Source: Vitis vinifera (taxonomy: Eukaryota; Streptophyta; Magnoliopsida; Vitales; Vitaceae). From it: a stretch of DNA of 64,000 nt. Positions 47,690 to 61,689 of this stretch are shown piece after piece; positions within the stretch are counted from its first letter, which is position 1, and the number at the start of each line of letters is the position of its first letter. The translations under genes were made by a program, and so were the position numbers. Under the pieces are notes generated by a model. That model searched no databases. It was not told the origin of the DNA and worked only from the letters and a program-made list of their open reading frames with translations. The stretch is from contig NC_081815.1 in NCBI RefSeq assembly GCF_030704535.1, positions 19,366,001 through 19,430,000 on the forward strand, written 5' to 3'.

Positions 47690-47960
47690 ATAATAGAGTT
47701 TGGATGTCAGTCATTCACTATTCATCCATAGGTGTAGCTCACATGTGAGAGTGGTGACACTACTGAAATTAAAGCCTGCCTCTGTATCTGGGCTTTCAAA
47801 CAAAATGTTGATGTCATTTTTTCAAGATCTTTCTAATTTGGAATGTTGTTTAAGGCAGTCGCAGCCAGTGAGTAATGGCTTTGCGCATTGCATCTCTCCC
47901 ATCTTCAAGCCTCAATGGATTGCCGTCTATGACCTCCATAGATATAACTATCATTTGTTA
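47690..47960 (+). pseudogene. RLK 5' fragment
   Basis: 'aaacaaaatgttgatg' corresponds to the start region of the third receptor. 'gcagtcgcagccagtgagtaatggctttgcgcatt' corresponds to the end of LRRNT and the first LRR. Both are broken and shortened. The fragment is probably the detached 5' part of the pseudogene that resumes near 48990. Confidence 0.6.
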
Positions 47961-48989
47961 AATTTTAATTGGTTAAAAGGAAGAAATAATCCAAAAGTTA
48001 TATCTAATCTCTCCATTTTTTTATTTATTTAAATAACTTATTTTTAATGTAAATATTTTCCATCATATAAATTAAAAAAAAATGTTATTTTATAATAAAA
48101 AAGTGAGAATATCCCTAGCCTCCTACATAGCCAGGCCCATACTTGGATTAAAAAATCGGTTTTTTTAAACTGATAGAAAATCGGGCATGGAAAGTCGGTT
48201 GGACCGAATTTCGCCGGCATTTTCCCCTGAGTTTGCTGAGTCTCACGACTAGGGCAGGCTACTCTTAATAGAGAAATGTTTATTAAATTAAATATATACT
48301 AGTGGTGTAATTTAAAGCTTTTTTCAAATTAAAAATAAAATATAAATAAAGTTTTAATAAATCAGTTTATTTTAATTATCTCATTTTTAAAGTCTATTTA
48401 ATTAATTATTGATGATATAAAAACATCATAATAATAAGTAAACATAAGATATATGATTATAAACTAACAAATAAGTCATAAATATCATTTTTAAATAATA
48501 AAAAAAAAAGTTATAGACATCATATTATTTTTTATGTGAAATATATTTATGGAACTTTTTTCTATCAAAATTATCATTGATATTTCAATGAGTTTTTAAT
48601 ACTACCCTTCAATAAAATTACAAAAAATAATCATTTAAAAAAATCAAATTGAGGATATTTTTATAAAAAAAGATAATAAATAAATATTATATTTTCAAAT
48701 TTGAGTTTTTGCCTTTCTCGTAAATACTTCTGTTAAACAGAGCCGCTAACTAAAATATTCCAATTGGGCCCTAACGACAGAGCAAAAGATTATAGTAGTA
48801 ATGAAGGGTCGGCCAGAGGAGCCAACCCTATGAGGTTTCCATAAATTATGTCGGCCATATGTCTTGATAGCCATACAGCACTCACCAGACGAGGGTGAGA
48901 GTGGCATATTTAGCCAACCGACCCTTTTAAATCAAGAATATTACAAGTTCTCCTTATTTATATGAAGGTCCTTTCAGTTGGTTATTACG
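47961..48989. other. Insertion-like gene-free stretch
   Basis: Separates the 5' fragment from the main pseudogene. It is AT-rich, with a GC-richer part at 48110-48260 and an inverted pair 'aagggtcggc' (48805) and 'gaccctttt' (48921). No terminal repeats or transposon genes could be defined. Confidence 0.4.
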
Positions 48990-51234
48990 TCCAACCGATG
49001 TGGGATTGCTACACAGCATCCTTTAAATCTGGAGCAACTCATACTAGGAGTAAATCAACTTTGTGGGAATATTCTTCGGTATGTTCTCGGCTCACATGGT
49101 TGGCATCAGCTGCAAACCAATTTGCGGGTCAAGTTCCCACAAGTCTTGGTCTCTTGGAACACCTCGTCTCACTTAATCTGGTAGAAAATCAACCAAGAAG
49201 TCAATCAGAAAGTCATGAACTCAGTTTCCTTACTGCTTTGACAAGATGCAGATCATTGGAAAGGCAGTACAGAAGTAGGAATCCATTGAACGACCGCCTA
49301 CCGGATTTTGCTGGAAGCCTTTAAAGTTCCCTTCAAATATTTCTTGCAGATTCATGCCAAATAAAGGGCTCAATTCCAAAGAGAATCATGTCCTTGAAAT
49401 ATTTGAATTGGCTTGATTTGGGGGACTACAATCTGAATGGAGCCATCCCATCAACAATTACGAGAATGAAAAACTTGCGGAGATTGTATCTTGCTGGTAA
49501 CCAACTTGAGCAAACCATTCCAAACGAGATTTGCCTCCTTAGAAAATTGGGAGAAATGGACCTCGGGAATAATAAGCTGTCTGGAACAATTCCAAGTTGT
49601 AAAGGAAATCTTACTCATTTACAGAGCATGCTCTTGAGTTGCAATTCACTCTCCTCTGCCATTCCATCAAGTTTATGGCAACTTCAGAATCTCCTTTTCC
49701 TGAATTTGTCATTTAATTCACTGGGAGACAGCCTTGATGCAAACATGAGAACGTTGAAAATGCTGCAAAGCATGGACTTATCTTGGAACAATATCTCAGG
49801 TTACATTCCGACCATTGTTGGGGCCTTCCAAAGCGCAAGTGCTCTTAACCTGTGAGGGAACTCATTCTCTGGCCCCATTCCTGAATCAATTGGCGAATTG
49901 GTATCATTGGATTACATGGACCTCTCCCACAATAATCTCTCTGGAGAAATACCAAAATCTTTGGTGGACTTCACATCTTCGATACTTGAATTTGTCTTTC
50001 AACAAGCTTTCAGGGGAAATTCCAATTGAAGGGCCTTTTGCTAACTTCACAGCAACATCTTTCCTGGAGAATGAAGCACTCTGTGGGAAGTCAATCTTTC
50101 AAGTCCCACATTGCAAAAGTCATAGTACCAAAAAATCTAAAACTAATATCAAAAGACTGTGGAAACACTGAATGCGGTTGATGTATTACTTGCAATGGAG
50201 CATAGAATTTTTCATATGAGGATCTTGCCATGCTACAAATGATTTCTCTGAAGCCAACATCCTTGGAGTGGGAAGCTTTGGTTCTGTTTTCAAAGGAATA
50301 CTTTCTGAGGGGACACTTGTTGCTGTTAAAGTTCTGAATCTACAACTGGAGGGTGCTTTCAAAAGTTTTGATGCAGAATGCAAAGTGCTGGCAAGGGTTC
50401 GACATAGGAATCTGGTTAAAGTCATAAGCTCATGCTCCAACCCTGAGCTAAGAGCTCTTGTGCTGCAATACATGCCCAATGGAAGCCTTGAGAAATGGCT
50501 GTATTCTTTCAACTACTGCTTTAGTCTCTTCCAAAGAGTGAGCATCATGGAGGATGTTGCATTAGCTTTGGAGTATCTTCATCATGGTCAAGCCGAGCCT
50601 GTGGTGCAATGTGATTTGAAGCCCAGCAATGTCCTCTTGGATGATGAGATGGTTGCTCATGTGGGTGACTTTGGCATTGCAAAAATTTTGACCCAAAAAA
50701 AGACTGAAACACAAACCAAGACTCTAGGCACTCTTGGCTATATTGCACCAGGTAAGCATTTGGATCTTGGAGTGATATTTCTTCTAAGATTATTGTCACT
50801 AGTTTTATAGCGCATAGATCATGTATGTGTCCATAAAAGTGATCGAAATTTTACTATGCTTTCTTCCTCAAAATTAACTATAGATTCTTAACAGAGTACA
50901 GCTCAGAAGGAAGGGTGTCCACAAGAGGGGATACTTATAGCTATGGAATAATGTTGATGGAAATGCTTACAGGAAAAAACACACTGATGATATGTTTTTC
51001 GGAGAATTGAGTTGGAGGCAATGGGTTAAGGCTTCAATTCCGGACAAAATCATAGAGGTCATAGATGACAATCTACTAAAAAGTGAAGATGGAAGAGATG
51101 CGATTGCTACACAAGGTAACCTTTTGGCTAAAATAGAATTGGGCTTGGAGGGTAGCAAAGAATTCCCAGAGGAGAGAATTGATATAAAAGATGTTTTGGT
51201 CAAGCTTCATATGATCAACTTGCAATTACTTTGA
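48990..51234 (+). pseudogene. Mosaic LRR-RLK pseudogene
   Basis: LRR text starts near 49012. It keeps the extra block of the third receptor (ELSFLTALTRCRSLE), which copies 1 and 2 lack. The kinase part (50268-50751) instead follows copies 1 and 2 (GAFKSFDAECKVLARVRHRN). Breaks include a stop near 49321, a TGA near 49853, a frameshift near 49970 and loss of the membrane segment: the sequence jumps at about 50150 from the ectodomain end to 'LWKH'. In exon 2 the frame breaks near 50975. The catalytic loop reads QCDLKPSN, with His changed to Gln. The intron 50752-50894 keeps GT-AG. Confidence 0.88.
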
Positions 51235-54200
51235 AGCAAACTTGTTTTGGGTTTGAATTATTGCTTAAGTTGCTTCTTTGAAGCAGTACCATTTAGTTGC
51301 TTCAAAGCAATGTTTCTATAGGTATACTTCAACAAATAATTTGGTTGAACTAGCTCATGTACTATTATTTGTTTTTTTAACTTTGATCATGGTTCAAATT
51401 CATTATTTCTTTCATTGAATTCTTAATAGCTTTGCACCTTATTGCCATCAGAATGAGCCTATCCGATATACTTCCTATCACCTTATAGCTCTTGACTTCG
51501 ATCTTACAAGACATTTTCTCCCTCATTTATCTCCCTAGATCTCCAATGACAACCAACTCTTTTGAATTTAATATTTTCAAAATACCTTATTTTTTTTTTT
51601 TAAAAATTACTTTAAGGTAAGAATTAAATGGATCTTAAGTTTTTATGTCAACAAATAGAACAAAATTTATAAGAATGTCATCTTAAGTCCTTGAGTATTG
51701 CCCTCAGTTTCATCGGGGGCACCACTTATAATTTACAATTAACAAAAGAAAAGGGGGGAAGGGGAGAAGAACATAATAAAATTAAGGAATAACGATTCAC
51801 TTGTAGTTTGTATGATCCGAACAATGATGATATCTTTGATCATTCACACATTGATTGATGGAGTATATCTCTCACAACCTTAAACTTATAATTTAATTTA
51901 ATTTCCATACTCCTTTGAATTTTGAAGGGTCATTGACGCTATCACCCAACTTATAATAAGCTGAATTTAGTCTTGTCAATATGCACGACACCAATTTGAG
52001 GAAAGGTGATTAAGACTACCTATGAATTTCCTTGGAAGTGTTTTGGTTTCTCCTTGTAATGCACTGCAATCAACACCATGTTGAAAATTCAAGATATGCT
52101 TGAGTAGTTTATAAATGGTAAAATAATAGTGCTTGTTTGATGAAGATGGATCCTCCTAAGTAACAAAGTTATATACCACCACCAATATCAAGTGTTGGTT
52201 GTATGGAAGATTTTCTTTGACTTAGGATTTTGTTGCAACTTATGAGTTTTATTGAGGAAACTATAATTGTAATCAAAATTAGGTGGACAATTTTGCAAAT
52301 TCGAGTTACAACTATGATCAAATTGAGGCTCCATGGTGGATCTCAACATTCCTAGAGAAAGGAAAAAGAAATTCTCAAATTCTTTTTACTTGATCTTTTG
52401 CATGATCAATGCAAGAAAATTAAATTCAATAATCAAGATCTCTAATTGATAACCTTAATTTTAGCCTAACATGAATTTTGAGTTCTTTGTCTGAACTATA
52501 TTAATGTTTTTATTTTACCTATCAAAAATAAATAAATAAATGTTTTTATTCTATGTGTGTTAAGAAAAATAATTGTCCAAAGCTATTCATTTCAATATAG
52601 ATAGTTGATAAAGAAAAGAACCAATTGATAATAGAGGACTAATATGCGGTTAGTAATGTATCGATAATATAATTAAAATATCATCGATCATACATATGGG
52701 CTATTCACGTGGACTAGAAACATTAAAATTGATTGGAAATCTAAAGCTATGTTTGGTTTTCAAAAATATTTAGAGAAAAATATGAAGGAAAAAAAAATGA
52801 AGGAATAGTGTAAAAAAAGAAAAGGTTAAGAAAAATAAAATATAGATTTAAAATTAATAAATTATTTGTATATACTACTTTTAACTCGTTTTCCTTTTTT
52901 CAATTATTCTATAAAAAAAAATTAAATAATATAAATATATATAAATTTTTAATTAATTTTAATTATATTTGATTTTTTTTTTCATAATTTCTATAATAAA
53001 ATCAAATAAGAGAAAACCATTTTTCTTAATGTTTTTTTGCTTATTATTTTCTTAGAACCAAACATTGTGTAAAGGGTACCAATAACAAAAATACTAGAAA
53101 TTCATGGAATATTGATGATTGGATTAATTAACAAAAATATTAGATAGAAATTCTAAAAAACAATATATTGAAGGCACAAAAATTGATTAAAATTGATAGA
53201 AATGTTGGAAAAAAAAACTAAATAATAAAAAAATTATAATACCCATATTGAAGTTTTCTTTTTTAAAACACAATATATGTATGATAAAATTTGTTACATT
53301 GGATAATAATATAATATGCACAAATAAAAAAATATGAATTTCAAAAATATATTTGGTATGAATGCAAAGGTAAAAATTGTTTAAACTGTTTTTTTTTCTT
53401 ATTATCAAAATCATACTCACATTACATATGTGGTAATCTAATTAAGAATAATACATTTTAAAAAGTGAATGACGAATGCTAACATGAAGATAAAAAATTA
53501 TTTGAATTTCATTATATGAAAGAATAATACATTTTAACACTTCAAATACATTACATTCATAAGAAAATTTAACTTTTACACAAATTTATCTAATTTTCTA
53601 TGTGTATCATGATGTTTCATTTCTTGAATGTACTGCTCCTTCAAATAGAATTGATTAATAAATTTAAGTATATATAATGTCTATTTCAAAGTAGTTGTAG
53701 TTTGATCTTATTATCGTTAACCGTTAACCACAACATATTTTATTTCAATCCTCTCTTGTAGGAATTTCTATCTTTATTACACTCCAATGGCCAAAAGATT
53801 ACCTTGTGTAGCAACAAAATCTCCTCTATCTTTAGTCTCCAATGCTTTGTCATTTATGACCTCCATTATTTTGTTGGGAATTATTGCATTCACTCAAACT
53901 CATTGTTACATCGCAACAAAATCTTCTTTCTTGTAACTACAACAATTTTATTCCACAACTTATCATCAAGAATTGGAAGTTTATTTTAAGGAAGAAAATG
54001 TAATAAAATTTTCATTATTTTTTGTGTCATGAGATTTTAAGCATGGCTGAGATTTTTTATGGACTTCTGTATAGCCTATATATATGCTATGAAATTTGTT
54101 ATAATAACCTTTGAAAAGTAATATCACCATAGGTTCAAATGCTTACCTGATGTCATGTAATAAAGAATACAGAGACGATTTTAGATGGTGTTTATTTTTT

Positions 54201-57200
54201 TTAATTTAATATTAAATGCAATTTGTTTTCTTATTTTTAACATTTTTTTACTTATTACTTATTTTTAAAATTTTTTAATTAAAAAAAAGTCAAAATATAT
54301 TACTTTTTGTTGAATGCTAAAAATTTTATTTGAAATAACCAAAATACAATTTCAACACAACCATCACCATATTACTACTTAATACTTAATATAAAAAAAC
54401 ATAATATTTAATACTTAGTATTGAGAGTTAAGTTAAATTAAGTTCTATTTAAACTTAAGTAAATAAATAAATAAATAAATAAACCAACTCCATTTTAGTT
54501 TGTATCACAACCTTATTTTTGACAAAAATTTGTCCAATGCCAAAATGATCCACACGAGCAACTGTGTCATCATTTGTTATGGTGCTTTTTAATGAATATG
54601 AGCACCAAGGTTATTTATTTGGTTCCATGCTCCATGAAATCATAGAAGATAATGACAATTAGGAATTAACATCGTGATTAAGAATTGAAAAATAAGTATT
54701 TTGTAAATTGAATTTGTTGTGACCCTTCTTCTATTTTATTATTTTGATTTTGTGATTAGGCTCAAGGCAAGACAAAAAAAAAAAAAGAAGGAAACATTAA
54801 GAACTCGGGATTGTGAAGTTTTCACAAATGATATGCTTGAATCATTTTCTTCGAAAATAGAACTCTTACATATTAATGAGAGTATTAATTATGTCTCCCA
54901 AGTTCTAAATTCTCGTAAACATAATTATATAACATATGAAAATATTGAAACACATTTACCATTTTAATTCTAAATATTCTTTGTTTTCTTTCTTAACGGG
55001 AAGTTGTACCTTAAATAAAGTTGTTATACTTGTACATTTCTTTTGTTATAGATAGATGACCTTATACTTCAATTATAAATCATTCCCAAAAGAAGAAAGC
55101 ACAAATAATTGAAATAACCAAGAGAGGCAATTTTTATTACTTCAACATTTTTAATTATTTCCATAGGCTAAATTATTTTCTTTGAAATCATCAAAATCTC
55201 TACTTTTTTACTTTCTTTCATTTGATTCTTTTCTTATTCTTTTTGCTAAATTTTTATCAGTGACTCTTTAAACATTTTCTTTCATTAAGAAGATTCAAAT
55301 AAGAAAGACTCAAAATTTTCGTACGTGAATTTTTTTTTAAAATATCAAAAAAACTTATAACAATGAAATATAAAGATTACTAAAAATTCATTTATTTTTC
55401 TAAAATTTAATAAGAAAATAAAGTCATATCTCACAATTTGCTTGTATTCCTTTTGGATGCTTTTAATTATTGGATGCCTTTTTATGTTTGAAATTTAGAC
55501 CGATCCTTAGATTTTTTATATTGTTATACTAATATTATGTGATATAAATTTAAAATTTTTGTATGCAACATTTTCCTACCATTCCATTTTGATCCCAAAT
55601 CACCTATTTAGAAAGTGAGTGATCATGGTGATACATTTATATCGACTCAAAATAATTACAACACAACAAAAATGGGAGACTCACAAATATCACCCTCCCT
55701 CACATATGCGTCTCTCAAACCCATCACACCACCCACTTCTTTTTTGTATCTTCCTCTACCACCACCATCACCTGATTGTCCCACCACCACCACTTGCCAT
55801 CCACCCATGGTGGCACCACCTCCTTTTCTTAAGATCATCCCCTATTTAGAGTTGTAAATTTGGCCCGTTAGCCCAAGTCCAATCAGCCCTACTATGCTTG
55901 CCAGTAAAAATTGTGCAAGAACTACTACAAAATTAAATATTGTTATTTTATATTTATAAATAAACTTATTAAATGTGATTGAAGTTGAGCTAAAAATTAG
56001 ATTATGTGGGTGTTTGATAAACTAATTTAATAACTTAATTTAAGTCATTAATTAAAGACGTAATGTAAATATCTAGAATCTGTTTGATTGTATGATTAAA
56101 AACCGATTTTTTGTTTTTAAAAACAAAAAACTATATTTAAAAATTCAGAAGAGTATTTGGACAATGTTATTTGAGAATAATTTTTAAAAACAAAATGAAA
56201 TAAATAATAGTTTTTAAAGGACAAGTAAAAATTATTTTTATTAATTTTTTTAAAAAATAAACATAAAACACAAATAAAAGTGGATATGATATCATTCTTC
56301 ACCATCCAATACCAATGCCAAAAATCGCTTTTCTAAATTTCTTTTTTTTTCCTTAAAAAAAAATCTTCATTAAACATATAAATTATAAATCAAACTATAT
56401 TTAATACATAAAAATTATTTTTAAAAATAATTTATCCAAACAAATTTTTTATTATTTATTTTTTAAAATCTATTTTTAAAAAACAATTGCCAAACACCTT
56501 CATTTTTTTTATAAAACACTCAAAAACACTTTTTTTGTCCTTAAAACTTAAAAACATGTTTCTAAAACAAGATTAAAAAAAGCATGACCGAGCAGCCCCA
56601 CAATTTTTTGTGTATAGAAATTTTTTATTTCAAACTTAGAAAACAAAGAATTATTCAAATAAATATTTCATTATTATAAATAAAATAATGAAATTTTGTT
56701 GATTCCTTTTATTAAAATTCACCCCAAAGCTAAAAATTAATTTTTTTCCTACTCTATTACATGACCCTAACTACATATTCTATAAATAAAATAAGGGACT
56801 TTTTTTTTTTTTGAAGTGTCAATTAATTATAAATTGCACATGTAAAAAACTATCTCATTTCTTGGTATCTTATAAATGATTCTATTATTGTATATTTAAA
56901 TGTTATTATTATTATTTTCTATCTTGACCAAATTTCTTTTTCCTGAGTTTCATATGATTTTCATTTAAATTTAGTCATGTACTTCAATAGCTTAGATTGC
57001 AAATTTTTTGTGACATAGATTTGATCTCATTATAATATTAATAATAAAGTATGATATGAACAAGGTATCATTAATTAGGAGGTCGTGGATGGACATCTTA
57101 ATTTGGTCATATTGTAATTTTATTTTGTACCTTAATTACAAATTTATATCTTAATTATTTATGTTTTAATTTTATATATTTGTCTTAATTATTTATACAC

Positions 57201-57378
57201 TTGTACTGTCGCTTAAAAAACGGCTCGGATTGACGGTGGAGTATATCAAATTGGTGGCGTAAATTTTTCCTAAAAGGATTTTATTAGTTGTACACGAATG
57301 TGGAGTGAGGGGACGCGCGGGAGGAGCGTGGAGGGCGGAGGATAGAGAGATGCTTTGAGCTGCGGAAAGGAGGTGTTG
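51235..57378. other. Long intergenic region without recognised genes
   Basis: Six kb of AT-rich DNA. I see no protein domain in the short open frames, including 54719-54967 and 55615-55857; the latter is a Pro/Thr-rich low-complexity stretch. 56090-56520 has 'tttttaaaaacaaaaa' text at both ends in inverted orientation, suggesting a MITE-like element. TA, AT and A runs are frequent. 57180-57378 becomes GC-richer as the next gene's promoter begins. Confidence 0.5.
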
Positions 57379-57386
57379 CCACGTGG
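57379..57386 (+). promoter_or_regulatory. Palindromic G-box / ABRE-type element
   Basis: CCACGTGG lies about 505 bases before the ATG of the RAF-like kinase gene, in its GC-rich promoter. CACGTG is the core bound by plant bZIP and bHLH factors, including ABA-response factors. Any role here is inference. Confidence 0.5.
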
Positions 57387-57439
57387 GACATTACCTGGCA
57401 AGCAGGCATTGTAAGGCGGGGCTATGGCGGTCCTTCGTC

Positions 57440-57891
57440 TCCATTCATCATCATCCACATCATCATCATCACCATCATCATTTTCACCTCACACAGAGAG
57501 GCAGACGAAGAAGAAGAGGTAGGGAAACCACATCATCAGAGCCACCGTCTTCTTCTCACCACTTTCTTTCTCCCTACTTTCTCTCTCTATCCTCCTCCGA
57601 CTGCCTCCACGCCTCTCCATTTTTCAGGTACTTTGATTTTTATTTTTTTCGGATTCCGAATCCAGATCGAGGAATTAGGGTTTGTTTTTCCGAGCTGATT
57701 TTTCTTTTCGGTTAGAATTGGGGTTTTTGATTCGTCGCGTTAGGGTTTTGGGTGAAATTTTTTGTTTGTTCGTCTGTTTTTCCGATGGAGAATCGATTGA
57801 TTTGGAGTGGGAAACTGGGGGGTTGCGGGTGTGCATCGGAGGTGGTGATTGGGGAATTCGTGGGCCGTTGTATGGCTTGAATTCCATACTC
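57440..57891 (+). other. Probable 5' leader of the RAF-like kinase gene
   Basis: Contains a CAT/CAC-rich run (about 57446-57485) and a CT-rich stretch at 57540-57620, both common in plant 5' leaders. No TATA box is evident. The reading frame is open upstream of ATG 57892 back to 57682, but without an ATG. A leader intron is possible (GTACTTTG at 57628) but cannot be settled here. Confidence 0.5.
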
Positions 57892-60848
57892 ATGTGTAAT
57901 AAAGGAATTGCACGCGTGAGCGACTCTGTTGATCAGAAACAGCACCAGGCTGTGTATTTGATGGATAGCCCTTCTGCGACTCCTAGTTCAGCACATGGGT
58001 CGAACGATGAGAACCCTCGTGTGAAGTTTTTGTGTAGTTTTTCTGGTAGTATATTGCCCAGGCCACAGGATGGGAAGCTGAGGTATGTGGGTGGGGAGAC
58101 GAGAATTGTAAGCGTGCCCCGGGATATTGGTTATGAGGAGCTGATGGGGAAGATGAAGGAGCTTTTTGATATGGCGGCAGTTTTGAAATACCAGCAACCT
58201 GATGAGGATCTTGATGCTCTTGTCTCGGTTGTGAACGATGATGACGTGACCAATATGATGGAGGAATATGACAAGTTGGGTTCTGGGGATGGGTTCACTA
58301 GGCTTAGGATTTTTCTGTTTTCGCATCCCGACCAAGATGGTGGTTCTTCGCATTTTGTTGATGTTGATGATACTGAGAGGAGGTATGTGGATGCTTTGAA
58401 TAATTTAAACGATGCTTCGGATTTTAGGAAGCAGCAGGTGGGTGAGTCGCCGACTATGAGTGCAATTGATGATATTCATTTGGCCGAACAGTTCTTTAAC
58501 TCCATAAGTCTTGAGGGTGGCCTCCATAACCAGAGAAACTGTGAGATGCCTATGTCTCAGTTCAACTTGCATCACCTTACAATTCCTCATATGGGGTCGG
58601 GGCAACACCAACCTGTTGCTCAGAGGTATAATGAAATGGAGTCTCAGTGGAACCCTGCCTACTTTTCCCCTAGGCATCACGGACACCATGATGCAAGGCC
58701 GCTGGCAGAGTATCCATCTTCACCTTCATCTGCGAGGTTCCGCATGCCATTTGGGGAGTTACCAGATAAATGCATTGATAGACTGCCTGAAGAATACAGT
58801 CGGCAGCCAGTGAATCCCCAAGCTCCATATGATCATCAACCACAAGCTTCAGATAATGTTGTATGGCTGCCAACAGGAGCTATATCCAGTGAGAAGGCAG
58901 GTTTTCCGGGTAGCATGCTTCATGGCCCCAATGTTTTTGAAGGGAATAGTATCTGTGAGCATTGCCGGATGACTTTCCATAGACATTTAGAGCAACCCAA
59001 CATGGGGAATGGATTGCCTCCAGTTGCTAATCCATGTGCAGAGTGCCCCCCAGGTAGGGAGTCTTTTTTGTTGAATACAGATGCAAAAATGCAGCATGGA
59101 ATATATCCAAAAGAGCACAATGATCCTCGATCTCTGTATAATGAAACTCATAATCATGAACGGGGATGGATTCTACAGCATCAGTTGAATCCTCGGGCTG
59201 AGGATGCAAGAGCTCAAATCTCTGGAGCTGGAAGGTTGAATGATCCGTACATTGTAGATGGTTCTGGCGTGAATTTTCCAGTTGCACATGGTAATTTGCT
59301 GGATAACCATCATGTGTCTTCAAATTATGTCCATCATGAAGACCCACGGTACATTCGAACTGGACCTGAATTGGGGAATGGAGTATTCCATGACCAAGCT
59401 GCAGCTGCTGGCCCTGCTATCAATGTTCCTCCTCTGGAAGAGCGTGCTGTTCGCTATGGCAATTTGCCTTATCCTTATGGAGCTGATAATCTTTACCAAG
59501 TCTCACACGGACATGTACCTGCACATGCTTTATGGAGAAATGTTCAGAACCCAATGCATGGTGCTCCCTCTTATGAAGCATCCACTTCTACCTGTCAAGC
59601 AAGTGGTTCAGTTAATCCAGGACCCATTAGGGGTACACGGGAGGGTAGTCCTAGGTTCTGTGTTGGGTTAGATAATCAAAATCCTTGGGGTGAATCATCA
59701 CAGAAAATACTAGGTTTTGATGGCTCTGCTCTCCCTGATTATTCTTATGGCCATGCTACAAAATTGAACCCAAACACTCATGGTCAGGAAGGCCAACACC
59801 CATTTACTCCAGGTCCTGTTCCATCCCCATCTGACATGTTAAAGTTTGCTGCTCCTATGGAACCATTGCATTTCACAAATTCATCTCCAACTTTAATGGA
59901 TGATAAGTTTGTTGCTTCAGCCAATTTGAGTTACAATCCAGAATCAAGGAATGATAATAATGTAAATCAAACAGTTATAATGGAGGCTAAACAAGCTTTT
60001 AGAGAAGGAAAAGAAGAGATTCACATGGAGAAGGTTGAAGATAATGATATGCCAGTTACCTCCCTTCCAGAGAAAAACAATAATGCAGATAAGAAATGTG
60101 AGGTGGCATCTCTGGAGCCTGTCAATTTACCAGCTGAAGATAATGTTTTTAAACCTGTTGTCAACGATTGTGCTCCTCTTGAAGAAGATGCTAAACTGGA
60201 TGTTAGCAATTTGTCTTTCTTACCAGAGTTGATTGCTTCTGTCAAAAGGGCTGCATTAGAAAGTGCTGAGGAGGTGAAAGCTAAAGTTCAAGAAAATGCT
60301 GATGCAGTGCATGCTTCATCAACTAAAGAGGCCTCAAACGAATTGGAGACAGCCGTGAGTTAACTGAACTTTCTTTTCTGAAAGATTGCTCTTTAATATT
60401 ATGTTTTCTTTTTCTCAAGATATCCTTTGTCCTTTAGAATGCCCTGGGGGATTTGGAGTTGGATTCTGACAATGATAATGTGAATACATTCAAGATTGAG
60501 CCAACAAAGGCTGAAGAAGAAGCTCTTTCAAGGGGATTACAGGTTCTCGACCAATATACACCATTATTTTTGTAAAACATCTCTTTGGAAATCACACCTT
60601 TATCTCTTCATTATCTCTTCTCCATCTTAGTGTCTTTTTACTATTTCATGCATTTTATTTCCTCTGCCTAACTCGAATTTGTGTTCTTTCTTTAGACAAT
60701 AAAAAATGATGATCTGGAGGAGATTCGGGAATTAGGTTCTGGTACGTATGGAGCTGTTTACCATGGAAAATGGAAGGGGTCTGATGTAGCAATAAAGAGA
60801 ATCAAAGCCAGCTGCTTTGCTGGGAGACCATCTGAAAGAGAACGTTTG
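57892..60848 (+). CDS. PB1-domain RAF-like MAPKKK (B4-type), 5' part; runs past the window
   Basis: Three coding exons are visible: 57892-60354 (821 codons), 60438-60542 (35 codons) and 60696-60848 (51 codons). All introns are phase 0 with GT-AG ends. ATG 57892 is the first in-frame ATG. A PB1 domain lies at about residues 43-143 ([16 protein letters not shown], with an OPCA-like acidic region [12 protein letters not shown]), followed by a long low-complexity, His/Pro/Asn-rich region and an acidic tail. Exon 3 starts the kinase: [13 protein letters not shown] and the Lys in VAIKRIK, ending at SERERL. This pattern fits plant RAF-like kinases of subgroup B4 (such as Arabidopsis RAF18, RAF20, RAF24), which act upstream of SnRK2 in osmotic-stress signalling. 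The subgroup is inferred from motif similarity. The remaining kinase exons lie beyond 64000. Confidence 0.88.
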
Positions 60849-61689
60849 GTAGTAACTGAATCCTTTTAATTATAATTTCTTGTTTTATCAGCCACTTTTG
60901 GTGTCCAAGTGGTGCGATTTTTGCATATGATTGCATTATTTTTCATGTATGTATATAAAGTCGAGAAAGAGATAGTTTCACATATGTAGTAGTATGTGCT
61001 GTTATAACAGCAGTCTGCATTTCATGATTAGCACTTAAATTGAAGGCAAGATATTTTGATAGCTTCAAGCTAGTTCCTTACTATCCCAGCATCTTTTTTA
61101 ACTTTCAAAATGGGATTAAATAAATTATTTTCAGCCTGTATATTTTCATTTTAATCTAATATAGACATGTCTGTTGATGCTCTTTAAATTTGGAAAAAGT
61201 TCTGAAATAGTGTTAAACAATTTCTTTTTAGCCAATAGAGGTTGTTTACTTATTTCTGAAAAAGAAAAGAAACAATTTGAGCTGATTACTTATACTAATC
61301 TGCTTATACCATGTCTAGATTATATGTTTTGCTAGCATTGAAGTTGGTTTACCTCTGGTGCCATCTGTATACAATATAGGCCTTGTAGGATTTATAGCAG
61401 ATATGAAAATGTCTTTTTGCATTATTGACTTGGTGCTGAGTGATGCTTATATTAAGGTATTCAAGTTTTGAAGTTTTATGTGTTGGTGTTCCGGAGAAAA
61501 GAGGGAAGGTGTGCAATTTGAGTCTGCCAAATGCCGTTAGAAGTGGATGAAATACTTCACATTTAAGGATGAGTATTGTCATGGGAGATGATCTTAGATC
61601 CAAGGTCTGGGTGGTGTGTGATGTGAGGAATCCCCTTGAAGGATTGTTCCTCAATTTTGTTTAGCATGGTAGCTCATGAAAAGGCTTGG

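Noticed and set aside
54719-54967. 82-codon Lys-rich open frame
   Set aside because: It has no domain, starts without ATG and sits in AT-rich DNA; it could be chance.
55615-55857. Pro/Thr-rich frames on both strands
   Set aside because: Low-complexity CCA-type DNA opens several frames at once; there is no other gene signal.
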